A stretch of DNA of 64,000 nucleotides from Hydrangea macrophylla (taxonomy: Eukaryota > Streptophyta > Magnoliopsida > Cornales > Hydrangeaceae): assembly GCA_033977485.1 (NCBI GenBank), contig CM066982.1, positions 31,226,218 through 31,290,217 of the forward strand, written 5' to 3'. Positions 21,078 to 32,990 of the stretch are shown piece by piece (the stretch's first letter is position 1; every line of letters starts with the position of its first letter). The translations under genes and the position numbers were made by a program. The notes beneath the pieces are model-generated. The model saw only the letters and a list, made by a program, of their open reading frames with translations, was not told where the DNA came from and ran no database searches.

Positions 21078-22511
21078 AAATATCGATGATTTTTATTTTA
21101 GTGGTTTACAAAAACAATCATTATGGTTGATTTTGTCAGAAATTTATTTTAATTATATTATATTTTATTTTATTAAATCAAATCAAACGGATAGTGACGA
21201 AAGGCCCTGGCCCAGTTGGTTGCCACAGAAGTTGACTACTTATGTAGGAAAATTATAATTTCATGGAATGAAATCTAAGAAAGAAGCAAGAGAAAATGGA
21301 AAAATAAATATCTAATATATCCAACTAAAACTCCAAAATAGCAGCTAGAAAGGAGTCCAAAATCTGCCATCTGTGTTTTACTGTTTTAGTTAGTGGCCAC
21401 TGCCGCCATTCTCTCTCTCTCCTACGGAGTAATGGATAAAATTGACTGCAAAACTCTGTGCTGCTATCATCAGACCCAGTGACCCACAATGGGCTGCGCA
21501 GCTATATATAGGCTATAGGAAGAGGCACCAAAATGCAGAGTCCCATAACCAATCAAAGCAATTTTCATCAGTTTTCTGTGCAATGCCATGAGTGTGGCCC
21601 CCACAAAATCATAAAGAGTGTGAATAATGATTCTTCGTTTCCCCCAATGCTTGGTCATTCTGCTAGCCAGTCTAGTTCCTCCTTTGCTGGAAATTAGTTG
21701 GAATAATATTGTGAATCTTATCTCGTCCTGGTTCATTTTCTCAATTCTCTCCGATATATCCACTTGGGATACGAATTGGTAGAGGCTACAAACTACATTA
21801 TGACCAGTATAAGATCGAGCATCCACAACAATGGTGGGACTTCTTACCATAATGTATGATAAATTTAAGTTTTGGTCCTACAAGAGTCCGGATTTTCGGC
21901 TATTATTATGGGCAGTACTTTAGAGAATATTCATGTGATGTTAGAGGACTACGTAAATTTTTTTTTTTTCAAAAAAACTTAATTTTGTGGACCTACAAGT
22001 ACTACATTAGTGTTGTCCACAAAGTGGCGATCCTTATGCGTCCAATAATGGTGTATTGTATACCAGAGATTGAGAAAAAGGTTAAGTTTGGTAAGAGAGT
22101 AAAATTTAAATTTGTGATACGTCTAAATTTTGCTATTGTACAAATAAAAGGTGTCGACATTACCGTTTCTATGTCAAATGGGTTACACAAAATCGTTAGG
22201 TCTTTACCTTCTTTTCTTTTTTTCTTTTTAAACTGTTTTGTCCCTTACTTTCTTCTTTTATATGGGTTAAAAAAAGAGGAATGATTTTAACTGTACTGTT
22301 TGGTTCCAAACGGTTTTGCCTACACCGTCTCCCTAACTCCACCAGTACGAGCTGCTAAGTTCTCATATCACAACTTAGCTTAAGATTATGCTTACTTCTG
22401 CCTCATTATTGTAGATACTCTAAGGGCAATGACATCTTCAGGGAACGAAACTTCATAATTTTTAGATAAAAAAAAAGGAGGCCAATATATATACTTAGAG
22501 CATATTTATAA
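21078..22511. other. Spacer with two unsupported open frames
   Basis: A 126-codon minus-strand frame (21850-21470) and a 142-codon plus-strand frame (21856-22284) start head to head, six bases apart. Neither has a domain I recognise. The second is A/T-driven with Phe runs. Composition suggests chance, but they are the longest non-transposon frames between 3 kb and the right edge. Nothing else supported. Confidence 0.25.
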
Positions 22512-23068
22512 GGGTAAATATCTTTAACTTCCCCTGCGGATTGACCTAATATCATAGATCTCCTTTGGGTTTTGAATAATATCATTGATCTCCCGTATTT
22601 AAAAAATTTTGTATCATCAGCTTCCCTTCTATTAACGGCAATGGGTAAACTCTTGTGATGTAAGCAAATTTTAAAAGTGAATTGACATTATTGTCCATAT
22701 TTTTGACTAATTGATCAAAATAAACTCACAAACTTGTTTGAAATGATATCAATATCCTCACATTAGAAATTTCACTTGACAAATTAAAGTTCCTGCGCCA
22801 TAGAAATACCAAATGTATGTGAAGGCATTTATGTCATTTGACACAAACTTGTGAGGTTATATTAGTTAATTAGTTAAAAACAAGAGAAATAATGTAATTT
22901 CATCTTCAAAATTTGCTGACATCACAAGATTTCATCTATAGCTGTTAACAGAAGGGAGGTCAGTGATACAAAGTTGTAAAAATAAGGGATGTCAATGGTA
23001 TTATTCAAAATATAGGAGAGGCCTCTGATATTAGGTCATACCTGAAGGGAGGTCAATGATATTTACCC
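22512..23068. mobile_element. Mutator-type MITE with perfect 9-bp target duplication
   Basis: A 557-bp palindrome: the left end GGGTAAATATCTTTAACTTC and the right end, reverse complement GGGTAAATATCATTGACCTC, continue as inverted repeats for about 250 bp each. Shared words are GACCTAATATCA, TTTTGAATAATA and CTCCCTTCTRTTAAC. TATTTATAA flanks both sides (22503-22511 and 23069-23077). Non-coding. Confidence 0.88.
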
Positions 23069-23177
23069 TATTTATAAACTTAGCAATAACATAAGTAGAT
23101 GATTTTTTTTTTCATATCTAGGGGGAGGGTTGAGCCTGCTTGCTCCCCTTCGGTCACTCCTTGTATAAGGGTACGTA

Positions 23178-23549
23178 CGTAATACCCTGTATTTTTGTAT
23201 GTATAAATAATAAATAAGATTCTGTATACTTGCCTAGACCATACTTGTAAAGTGATGTTTAATTGATTGAACTAACTTCAATCGATTGAAGTTGTGAAGT
23301 TTCAATCGATCTTCGATCGATCGAAACCTTGCCGACAAGATACTATACACACACTCTCACATATATATACACTTACACACATATATGCAATATATATAAA
23401 TATTCAGTTAGAGAGAATATATATAAATATTTAGTTAGAGAGACAGAAGTAGAAGAAGATGCTAGTCATATCGGATAAAAAAATTTCTAGGAGAAGAAGG
23501 AAGAGAAAGACAGAGAGATGCAGAGATAAGAGAAAGGAGGCCGAGGAGA

Positions 23550-23602
<53 letters not shown>

Positions 23603-25008
23603 AGAAGGAGGAAGAGTTCCATTGGAGGCCAAGCCCCAATATTTCACACCCAAACGCACCCTTAATCACTTTCGGTGAGTTCTAAACTCACTCTGTAGCT
23701 TAGGTGCATTGTTTTACAAGTTTTGGATGTGAAGAAATGGATCCAATTGCACCCCAGTAATTCTAGGCATTCACTGCCCAATTTATGGAGAAGACAAGTT
23801 TCGATCGCTTGAACTTGTTTTCATAACACGTTATTGTATGAATAAGGAATACCGTACGCGATAATGAGACATGATTAAGAGCAATGTGAGAACGTTCTTA
23901 ACATGAGATAACGAGGTACTCATAAATTAATTGGTATCCGTTTCATTTCAATCAGAGTAGTCAGGCCACAATGGGAATTGTCATGTCTCAATGTTAGTTC
24001 GGAGCCGAGCTATGGTTGATAAGTTCCTGGAATTGTATGTGGGCAGACAATTGGTCATAGGTCCTTAAAAGCTGTGGGCGGTTATAACCTTAAAAGCGGT
24101 GAGTGGGACCAAGTAGTCCTAAGATAGCTAGATGATCTATGAGGTCCTTAAAAGCGGTGGATGGGGATCACTGGTAGAAGTTGCTAAGTCGTCGAAATAA
24201 GATGATATGTTATTATTCAATACATTGTATCCTTGACATGCGATGAGCGATTTAAGTCCTTAAAAGCAGGGGATGGACTGACGTGGTGTCCATGACATAC
24301 GATGGGCGGTTAAGGTCCTTAATGCGGTGGATGAAATAATGGTGTATCAATAAAGTTGAACTATCGAAACTGTTCTTCACTCAAGAGTACTGTTGTTGGT
24401 CTTCATATAACGACATGAGTAACCAATTAAAGGGTTAGAGTGAAGAGAAAGATATTAATAGTAGAACTATAATTACATTATGCATAACTTGTAACTACAT
24501 TATGCTTATGATACTATTTTAGTTACTACTCACTCAGCTTTAAACAAGCTGATGGCGTTTTATGCCTGGACATTCCCCGTCCAGACTATCTTGTTGCTCA
24601 CAATGTAGGAGATGATCCTTACCATGAGGATGACTATTACCCGGGAGAAGGCTATGCCGAGGATGGATCTGCTGAGGTTGGAGATGCAGGGCAGGACTAT
24701 GACGATGGCGATTATGTATACGCCAGATGCTAGACTAGATATTAGTTCTAAGTCGATTATTGACTTTACTATTATATTTTGTACTCAGGGCATATGTTGC
24801 CTTATGAATTTTATATTATGATGTCGACTCTGATGTATTAAGCTATAGAACTCTTTATCATGTTTATACAATATTCAATTTATTATCTTTAGCATTTACT
24901 ATTTAAAACTATATGGTGTGGACAATTCAGTGACTTCACCAGTCATTCCCTATGGACCTAAAAAGGAAATTTTTTTTTCTTCTATTTTTGTTGTTTTGGG
25001 GCGTGACA
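23178..25008 (+). repeat. Gypsy element G 5' LTR (~1.83 kb)
   Basis: Starts (C)GTAATACCCTGTATTTTTG and ends GGGGCGTGACA, followed by a PBS. Same family as the LTR at 42830-44868. It contains ATCGAT palindromes at about 23260-23325, a (GA)n run, and at least five repeats of a TCCTTAAAAGCGGTGG-like motif between 24060 and 24330. The start base is mutated from the expected TG. Confidence 0.8.
23552..23597. repeat. (GA)n microsatellite in LTR G
   Basis: About 23 GA units. The long Ser/Leu or Arg/Glu open frames over this stretch are artefacts of the repeat. Confidence 0.95.
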
Positions 25009-25026
25009 GAATTTTGGTATCAGAGC
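25009..25026 (+). promoter_or_regulatory. Element G primer binding site
   Basis: TGGTATCAGAGC at 25015-25026, six bases after the LTR end; initiator tRNA-Met type. Confidence 0.88.
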
Positions 25027-25035
25027 AAGCTAGAG

Positions 25036-25755
25036 ATGGAGGTTATCAAGTTGTGAGCTATTTTAGCGAGACTCGACACCCTACCCATACCTATAGCTGT
25101 ACTAGCTCAGGTAGTACCACCAGTATCAGTACCAGTACCAGTACCTGTAGTACCAGTGGCCGAGCCAGCTGAGGCTGAGCCGATAAAGCATGACGAGGAC
25201 GATGAGGATCCTGTTGAGGTCATAAACCCTGATCACGAGGATGTGGACGGGGATGTAGAAGAGGAGCCCATAGATGATGATGCGGAGCTAGAGGAGGTCC
25301 CCGAGGACCCAGAACCGGTAGAGATAGATGTTATATCTGAAGAGGGTATTGTGTTACCAGAGGGAGATGAGAATGTTGAGGATGAGGAGTTCGAGGGGAA
25401 AATTATACATGAGTTACCTACATGACCCATAACATAGATAGTAGCCATTGTCCAGATGGTAGCAGATTGGGTAGCAGGGATAGCTGCATAGCCAGAGGGA
25501 TTTGTTATAGGGGAGGTTGAGCTAGTAGAGGCTATTGCATTAGCTGAGGGATTCGTCATTGCAGCTGCTTATGCCGCTGAGCCAGCAGTAGACGCTATGG
25601 ATGAGGATGATGATGAGGTGATGGTAGATGATTAGGTTATCAAGATCGGGATAGGAGACCTTGATGCACCGATGGGGGACGATCCACTTGAGGAATGGGA
25701 TTTTTCTTTTAAGGACGAGGCTCCCATGTATAGATCAGACATAGATGACTACTGA
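25036..25755 (+). pseudogene. Extra ORF between PBS and gag: Val-Pro repeat plus acidic domain
   Basis: A single frame of 240 codons begins with ATG at 25036 and ends at TGA 25753-25755. It is broken by five in-frame stops (near 25054, 25423, 25435, 25492 and 25633). It encodes a Val/Pro repeat (VPPVSVPVPVPVV), then a strongly acidic stretch (HDEDDEDPVEV, EEEPIDDDAELEEVPEDPEP), then a hydrophobic/Ala patch (EGFVIAAAYAAEPAVDA) and a second acidic stretch. One frame holding this composition despite point stops indicates a formerly translated ORF. I do not recognise a function. It precedes the recognisable gag by about 400 bp and could be a separate protein or an old Gag N-terminus. Confidence 0.5.
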
Positions 25756-26161
25756 GTCAAGACTTTGGGGGCTTAGATTTTCTAGTATATATATCAGGAC
25801 ATGTTGTCCACTCTCTTTTTGAGGATTTCAGGGATAGCTATTTGACCATAGCTCTTTTGTATAGTTGGCAGCCATTAATAGTGGCAATGTCTATAGTTTA
25901 CTCTAGCGTTGTAATACTATATGTCCCACGTGGTTCACAGTTTGACTAATGTGTACTCTACGGTACATATTTTGATGGATATACATATATACATGAGTAT
26001 AATCTTTTTGGAGATATCATATTATGAGCCTAATTTTGTTATGTGATTATGAGTAGAACTAATAGTTCGTTCCATGAATCGTTTATCTTGAATTTGTTTC
26101 TTTGTGAAGACTGTCAACTAATCAGTAGGTCTTTTTGTAGGTACACTATGCACAAGACAAT

Positions 26162-27235
26162 TATGGATAGACCGAGGAATCAAGCACGGTTAGAAGCTCC
26201 TATTCCGGAGGGTATGGATTCGATGGTGTTTTTGAAGTATTCATGAAATGAATGGAGCATGTTGGCGACATCTATAACCATGCTACCTATCAATGGCCTG
26301 TTCAACACCCTGTCGCACCACCTCCACTGACACAAGCCAGAGATAAGCTACTAGAACATTTCTGTGCTTGGAGAAGTTCGCTGGGCTAACAAAGCCATGT
26401 CGGGCAGAACAATGGTTACGTGAGATGGAGCTTATCTTTGAAGCTCTAGAATGTAACAAACATTCAGTTGACATACGCTGCCACTGACTGGTGGTAGGCC
26501 GAGTGGGCGACTGTTGGAATGAATGCTGCAAGGGTTATACCTTGGGAGACATTCAAAGGTAGATTCCTAAAAAAGTACTTTCTAGAGGATGAGAAGGACC
26601 AGTAGGAGAAGAATTTTCTGAGCTTAGTCTAAGGAGGTTAGACTGCAAGGGAATATACCACCCAGTTCGAGCGATTGTCAAGATTCGCTCCTTACATGAT
26701 TGACACCCCTCAAAAAAAGGTGAAGAGATTTCACCAGGGGCTCAACCCCCACCTCTACCACATGATGATTGGACACCTTAACTAATCACTCAAATAACTA
26801 GTAAGATTTGCTGTGAGCCTATAGAAGGATGCATATTCGGTATAACGACAACAGGTGAACAGACCGTTGCCATCGAATTTTTTTTAAAGGAATTTCCAAG
26901 CCTTGCCACCTAGAAACACCCAAGGTTTGAGACCTCAGCGTAATTTCTAGAATAGCAAGCACACCTGACACTGAACCAGAAAATCTCAGACTGCTTACCC
27001 TCGACCTCAATAGTATCAATAATCGGAACCGCCACCTTGGGCACTATTCATCACCCCACAACCGAATACTGAAGGATGTTTTAATTGCGGAATGCCCGGA
27101 TACATATAAAAGTTCTGTACAGTCCCCAGAACTCGCTAGTGGTCAGACATCGATTTCCATAACTATAACAAGCCAGGTCACGTAAGCAAGGATTGTCGTG
27201 CACCTCGAGGAGGATACTACAGGGCACCAATTTAG
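26162..27235 (+). pseudogene. Element G gag (decayed chromovirus-type)
   Basis: The capsid domain is recognisable in fragments with stops and frameshifts, best at about 26650-26780: ARE-YTTQFERL, RFAPYMIDTPQKKVKRF, GLNPHLYHMMIGHL. A zinc-knuckle region follows at about 27080-27200 (CFNCGMPGYI, then YNKPGHVSKDC). This arrangement is usual for plant chromovirus-type Ty3/gypsy Gag, which packages the RNA. No intact protein is possible. Confidence 0.75.
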
Positions 27236-27329
27236 GGACTTAAAGGACCTCTATATCAGACTTGGGTAAATGCCATTATCTCCGAGGAAGCAGGTTTTAA
27301 CACCAAGGAGCAACAAAATCTAGAAGGTA

Positions 27330-28845
27330 CGCTTGTACTTTTCTATAGTCATGTTAAAGCTTTATTCGATACTGGTGTTGCATGTTCTTTTATTACTATT
27401 CAGATTGTACGCCAGTTGGGTTTAAAAACCTAGGCACTCGAGCTAGTACTTAATGCTGTGTCACTATTGGGAGTGACTGTTAAGTTGGTTAAGGTGTGCA
27501 AGAATTGTCCTTTGACCCTGGAGGATAGGAATCTCCCGATAAACTTGGTAATTCTGTCAATGTCAGAGTTCGACATTATTAGGAATGGATTGGCTTACCA
27601 AGTACGGTGCCAACTTGGATTGCCCTACCAGGATTATCGTGTTTACTACCATGACATGTTACGATCAAATTTCAGTGCCAGCAGGTGAGCAACTTGTTTC
27701 TTACAAGTTATGTAGCTGTGATTGGAGGTACCAGTACGGAACCTACTGTGCACTACATCCGTACTGTACATGATTTTAAAGATGTTTTCCAGGATATTAC
27801 CAGACTTCCACCAAAAAGGAAAATAGTCTTCTATGTGGAGTTAGTACCTGGAACACTAATAATATCCAAGACTCCATATCGGATGGCGCCAATTGAGATG
27901 TTGGAATTAAAGCAGCAAGTTAAAGAACTTGAAGATCTAGGATTTGTTTGCCCATGTACGTCACCTTGGGGAGCACCGACACTATTTGTAAAGAAGAAGG
28001 ATGGAACACTTTGACTCTGTATCGACTATGGAGAGTTGCACAAGGTCACGTTCAAGAATAGATATCCACTTTCTCGGATAGACGACCTATTCGACCAACT
28101 ACAAGGATCAAGGATCTTCTCAAATATCAATCTACGGTAAGGATATCACCAATTATTGGTTTGACTAGAGGATGTGTCGAAGACTTCTTTCAGGATGAGA
28201 TATAGGCATTATGAGTTTCTAGTTATGTCTTTGACTAATGCCCTAGCAATATTTATGGACTTAATGAATAGAGTATTCACGCCTTATCTAGATCAATTCA
28301 TTGTAGTATTCATTGACGAAATCCTGATTTACTCCAAGACGGAGGAAGAGCATAAGCGACATCTACAGATTACTTTACAGACACTATGAGATAATCAGTT
28401 GTATGCGAAGTTCAGTAAATGTGAATTTTGGCTATAAGAAGTCAAATATCTGGGACAAGTGATATCTCAGGGCGGTATCTCAATCGATGCAATGTTGAGT
28501 TAGAATAGACCGACCAATGCAACCGAAGTTAGAATTTTTCTTGGCCTGGCTAGATATTACCGGAGATTTGTGGAAGGATTCTCCAAGATTGCAGAACCAT
28601 TGACAAATTTGACAAGGAAGGAGATGAAGTACGAATGGATAGATAAGCATGAAGGTGCATTCTAGAAGTTAAAGGAAAGATTAGCCTCAACACTAGTACT
28701 CGCAATACCTAAGAGTGGAGAAAGGTTTATAATCTACAGTGATGCATCGCACCAAGAACTTGGATGCGTGTTTATGCAAGATGGGAATGTTATTGCGTAT
28801 GGATTAAGACAACTGAAACCACATGAAAAGAATTATTCAAAATGT
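27330..28845 (+). pseudogene. Element G pol: protease, reverse transcriptase, start of RNase H
   Basis: The protease core is LFDTGVACSFI at about 27367, then MSEFDII and GMDWLTKYGANLDC. Reverse transcriptase follows: VPGTLIISKTPYRMAP, SPWGAPTLFVKKKDGTL, then [15 protein letters not shown] at about 28312, where the usual catalytic FIDD is changed to FIDE. The RT/RNase H linker shows GLARYYRRFVEGFSKIAEPL, and the RNase H start [13 protein letters not shown]. The frame stops abruptly at 28845 after EKNYSK. Many stops and shifts. In a working element this enzyme copies RNA into DNA in cytoplasmic particles. Confidence 0.85.
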
Positions 28846-29040
28846 TGCTCCCTGACATGCGGTGGGTAGTTTAAGTCCTTAAAAGAGGGGGATGGATTGA
28901 CGTGGTGTCCATGACATACGGTGGGCGGTTAAGGTCCTTAAAAGTGGTGGACAAAATAATGGTGTTTTGATAAAGTTGAACTATCAAGTCTGTTCTTCAC
29001 TCAAGAGTACTGTTGTCGGTCTTCGTATAACTAGACGTGA
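28846..29040 (+). mobile_element. Internal LTR fragment of the G/I family
   Basis: Matches 24230-24425 inside LTR G, including CCTTGACATGCGRTG / CCCTGACATGCGGTG, two CCTTAAAAG motifs and TTCTTCACTCAAGAGTACTG. It has neither LTR terminus and is wedged between gypsy RNase H and Tat-type integrase. Confidence 0.8.
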
Positions 29041-29837
29041 GTTATCGATTATTTTACTAAATGGGTAGAAGCAATACCAGTGAGATCGGTCACATAGATA
29101 ACCATAATAAAATTCTTAGACGAACACATAATACATAGATTTGGTCTTCCCAAGTCAATACCTATCGACTAAGGAATGATTTTCATAGGGGAAGAGACAT
29201 CAACTTCGGCTAAGAGTAGGGGAATTAAAATTTTAACCTTAACCCCTTATTATGCCGAATCCAACAGTTAAGCTAAAGCTACAAACAGGACTGTCATTAA
29301 TACTATCAAAAAAATGGTCAAGGAAAATCCTTGGAATTGGGACACTTTATTGTCTGAGGCTCTTTGGGCATATGGGACATCACAAAGGTCCAGTACTGGC
29401 ATCACCCCATTTATGCTAACCTACGGTCATGATGCAGTTTTTCCCGTAGAGGTAGTAGTCTGATTTGCAAGAAGAGCTTTACAAAAATAATTTGGAACCT
29501 ACTAGATATAATGAAGCTATGGTTGCAGAGTTGGAAGAGCTAGATGTAGTCTGATAAATGCCCTGGATTGTTTAGTAGTCCAAAATAATCGGGCTGCTAG
29601 GGTATACAACAAAAGGGTAAAAGCTAAGACATTTTGCATTGGTGATTTAATATGGAAGGCTGTTTTGCCTATCGGAGACAAAAATCCCCGATGTGGAAAA
29701 TGGTCTATGAATTGGGAAGGCCCTTTCTTAGTTGAGAAAGTTATTCAGGGTAGTACTTATCATTTAATGGATATTGATGGTCAGACTCATGTTAGATCAA
29801 TTAACGGTCAGTATTTGAAACAGTACCATCAAACATA
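29041..29837 (+). pseudogene. Tat-lineage integrase fragment
   Basis: Decayed integrase core and C-terminus: DYFTKWVEAIPVRSVT, HIIHRFGLPKSI, TPYYAESNS, NRTVINTIKKMVKENPWNWD, LLSEALWAYGTSQRSSTG, PFMLTYGHDAVFPVEV, and the C-terminal GKWSMNWEGPFLVEKV ending QYLKQYHQT. These are signatures of the Tat/Athila branch of Ty3/gypsy, different from the chromovirus-type pol to the left. Several stops. The N-terminal half of pol is absent. Integrase would join element DNA to the chromosome. Confidence 0.85.
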
Positions 29838-32770
29838 ATGGAAAACAGTGCAGTCATAATAGAGATTGATGTCAAGAAAAAAATGTATTTTCATTGATTT
29901 TATAAAATTACAATTACAAACAAGAAGAAAATGAAAATACATTAAATCGGTCAATGTTTGGATAGGTCCAGGAAACCCATTTTCTCCTTCAGCCCTATCC
30001 ACTTTTCTAGCTGAGCTCTTTTTAGCTCAAAGGTCCATTTCATAGCTTCAGGCTTGGAAGTGGCTAGTCGATGGGCATATTTTTTTAGCATGTTGGCCAA
30101 CTTCTGTTATGGCCTGATCAACCTTCTCCAAGTCTTGAGCGGCACACTGCAGCTTTATGTTCACTTGATCTAACTGTGCTTGGAGTTTGGCTCGTTCTTC
30201 TTCAATATTAGCCTTGGCTTTTTCTAGTTTGACCTTATTGGTAGAAGCTTTTGAATACTTCTCTTTGAATTGGCCAACTTGCATTGCTATCAACTTTCTC
30301 TCATCCAGATTCTTGGTTTTTTTTAGGCAAATTTTGTGGCCGATTGAGACATTCTTTAAGCTTAGTTAGGACCAATTTTCAGTCTTTAAGGAGATCAGGG
30401 GAATGAAGGATTAGGGTTAGGGCAACGTCAACATCGGGAAGTTTTGTAATGGTGGATAGATGTTGACCCTTTAATTCGGCCACCACTTTCTTGGCCTTTG
30501 TTAACTGGGTATCATCAGGCTTATAGGTCAACAAAATCTCGAGCTCAGGCTCCATAGTCAAAAAGGCATCCAGATCCAGGTTAGAAAAGAAATCATCCAC
30601 TGACATTGACCCAAAGTTGGGTATGTCGGGGAGGTCGGATAGGTTCTGTAAAATAGCGAATTGGTTTGTTCAATGCAAAGAGCTTTCAAGTATTGAACAT
30701 GCCCGAAGAGACTCTAGTTACCTGTGATGGGCTGTTGTCATTAAGAGAGTAACCATGGGCTCAGAAGGCATCTCGGTCTGTTTTTGTGTGGTATTTTATG
30801 GGGAAGTGTAGTTGAGAGTTGTTTCCAAGACCACTGTCTGATTAGGGTCTTGGGTAGGGTATTTAGTTGATGCATCAGTAGGTTCTGTTTCATTTTCACT
30901 CAAGAGGACAGGTTCCACATAGACAACCATGGTCAGCTACTCACCTCGGTCTTCTTCTTTTTCTTTTTCTTTTTCCTCTTCTTGTTCTTTCTCTATCTTT
31001 TCTTTCTTTTTCTTATTCTTCCATCTATTCTCTTTCTTTGTTCATTTTTGTTCTATCTTCTTCTTTCGTTTCATTTTCTTTTTCTTCTACATGCTCCCTA
31101 ACCAAGGCAAGCTTGGTCATTTCTTCTTCCCCAAGTTCTACATCGGTGGGGTCAACCTCATAACGTCCCCTCAATGTAGTTTTTTCTTTTTCTTCGTTAT
31201 CTAGGCTCGAGACTAGAGAGGGAGTCGGGGCCTTTCTTTTCTTCCCTTTGGCAGGAGAGGCCAAGCTTGACGTGTACTTGGAGCTCTTTGAGGGTTTAGG
31301 AGAGACAGTTGGGGGTTTCAAGGCTTTGAGCCTTGCCATTAGCTTAGGGTAGGTGAGATTAGAAAAATTGACTGGGTTGTAACCAGGAGGATTCCCAGAA
31401 GACGCTTCGAAGGGTTCAGGGAGTTTTAAAGAGATTGGTGGTTTTGAGATTATTAGGACTTTATCGGTGGTTTTGGAGGTTGATTTAGCAGGCACCCCTT
31501 CTTCGGGGCTTCAGGTATGTCTTAAAAGAGCATAAGTCAGGGTCTGTAGTCTAATAATTATAAATGTCATAGAATTGGTAGAATCAGTACCTTTGCTGAC
31601 TTGATCAATTATTGCTTCTTCTTGGTTTTCTTCATGGTAGTCCCTTCATCGTCATCACTGGACTCGATGACAGGAAGAGGAACCGAGGGCTTCTTAGTCA
31701 GTGGAAGAGCAACTGCACAAAAAGAATAGTAAACGATCAGTCCGACATGAGAAAAAACAAAATTTGAAAATTAAGCTAACCTCAGGCATTATGGTCTATA
31801 TAGATGGATGTCCCTCCCTGGTAGTGAGCAATGAAGTCATTGAGGTAAGTGACGTATTTCCCCGTGAAGCTTGTCCATTCAGTCAAGGGTAGTTTGAAAA
31901 TGGCCTTGGTCCAAGCACTATAATAAGTATCAGTGATGGCAAACATAGCTTTAGGAATGAGGGGGATTTTTATGTTTGAGGGTTTTATGAAATGTTTGAT
32001 CGAGAGTTCAGGTGTGGGGGGATTTCATTTTATGTATTTGGTCCATGCTTTTACTCCTTCATCATTCTGTTCTTGGTCTATTTCATGTAGACGTATTTCC
32101 ACCACTTGCCTCATTTGTTCTTGCCTCCATGGATGGAACTTCACATTATAGAACCTGTCAAAGTCCTTGATTTATTGTAGACCGACTTACGATTCTCAAC
32201 GGTTTTCCTCTTTTGACTTGCAACCTGAGAAACAACAGGATCAGAAGTTGAAATGGTAGGAACTTTGGCCTGAGTGGGCTGAAGCAGATGGATTGGGATC
32301 AGGAGATATCCTCTATAAAATGTGATGTAGGGACTTGGATTGAATAGCAGCAATCCACTTGCTCCACCAAACATCAAATTGGTTAGTGAAACAAGGGATC
32401 TCCTAAAAGGGTTGAAAGACAAACTTTTCTTTAAGTCTGTCTGCCTTAGCCTGAATCTTTTTAGCTCAGACAACATCACTTATGATGTCCCTATCAAAGA
32501 TGTCGCAATTGAGTGAGAGGTATGGAGGAATCAGAACCATCTGGTTTAAACCAATTGACGGGCAAAAAAGGGGGGTTGTATTACTCTACCCTACATTCAC
32601 AATTTTGGTCGATAGTGGGCCTGTAAAGAATTTCCCTCAGCACCAAGTACCCTCCCCAAATCTCCTTATATTGAGATTGGGTACCAGGACCAATATCGGT
32701 AGGGTTCATTGGCAATTGAAGAAATGGGGGATAATCCTGTGAATTAACAGAGAAGGGTCAAGGTAAATGA
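29838..32770 (-). pseudogene. Antisense ORF region of the Tat-type element (decayed)
   Basis: Open stretches lie downstream of integrase on the opposite strand: 32479-32141, a continuation at about 32150-31790 (FHPWRQEQMRQVVEIR, IPLIPKAMFAITDTYY, WTSFTGKYVTYLNDFIAHY), 31495-31025 (Pro/Ser/Lys-rich, then acidic), 30606-30379, and 30293-30048, a predicted coiled coil (KVKLEKAKANIEEERAKLQ). Tat-lineage elements such as Grande and Retand are known to carry an antisense ORF between pol and the 3' LTR. Position, strand and multi-part structure fit that. The function is unknown. Stops and shifts interrupt it; some gaps could be introns. Confidence 0.55.
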
Positions 32771-32779
32771 CAACGTGTC

Positions 32780-32990
32780 TTACACATAGAGACCCGTCAA
32801 GATTTTGGGTTGAGAGACCAAGAAGCTGAGGAACAAGGAGATTCCATTGGTGAAGGTTCAGTGGAATCATCATGACGAAAGAGAAGCTTCGTGAGAGATG
32901 GAGTCCGAGATGAGAGAAATATCCAGAGTTATTCAGTACGGCTTGAGCTATGATTTTAGGGATGAAATCTCTTTTTAGGTGGTAGAGAGA
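32780..32990 (+). pseudogene. Gypsy element H pol C-terminus and polypurine tract
   Basis: About 32800-32935 encodes a decayed integrase tail: ETKKLRNKEIP and the region aligned with LVKVQW-HHDEREASWE-ESEMRE, followed by YPELFS. It closely resembles 42650-42780 of element I. GGATGAAATCT plus a purine-rich stretch leads into the LTR at about 32991. Confidence 0.65.

Noticed and set aside
23431..23669. Ser/Leu and Arg/Glu repeat frames
   Set aside because: Translations of the (GA)n microsatellite in LTR G.
30929..31204. Ser/Phe-rich plus-strand frame
   Set aside because: Complement of the acidic/Lys-rich part of the antisense Tat ORF.
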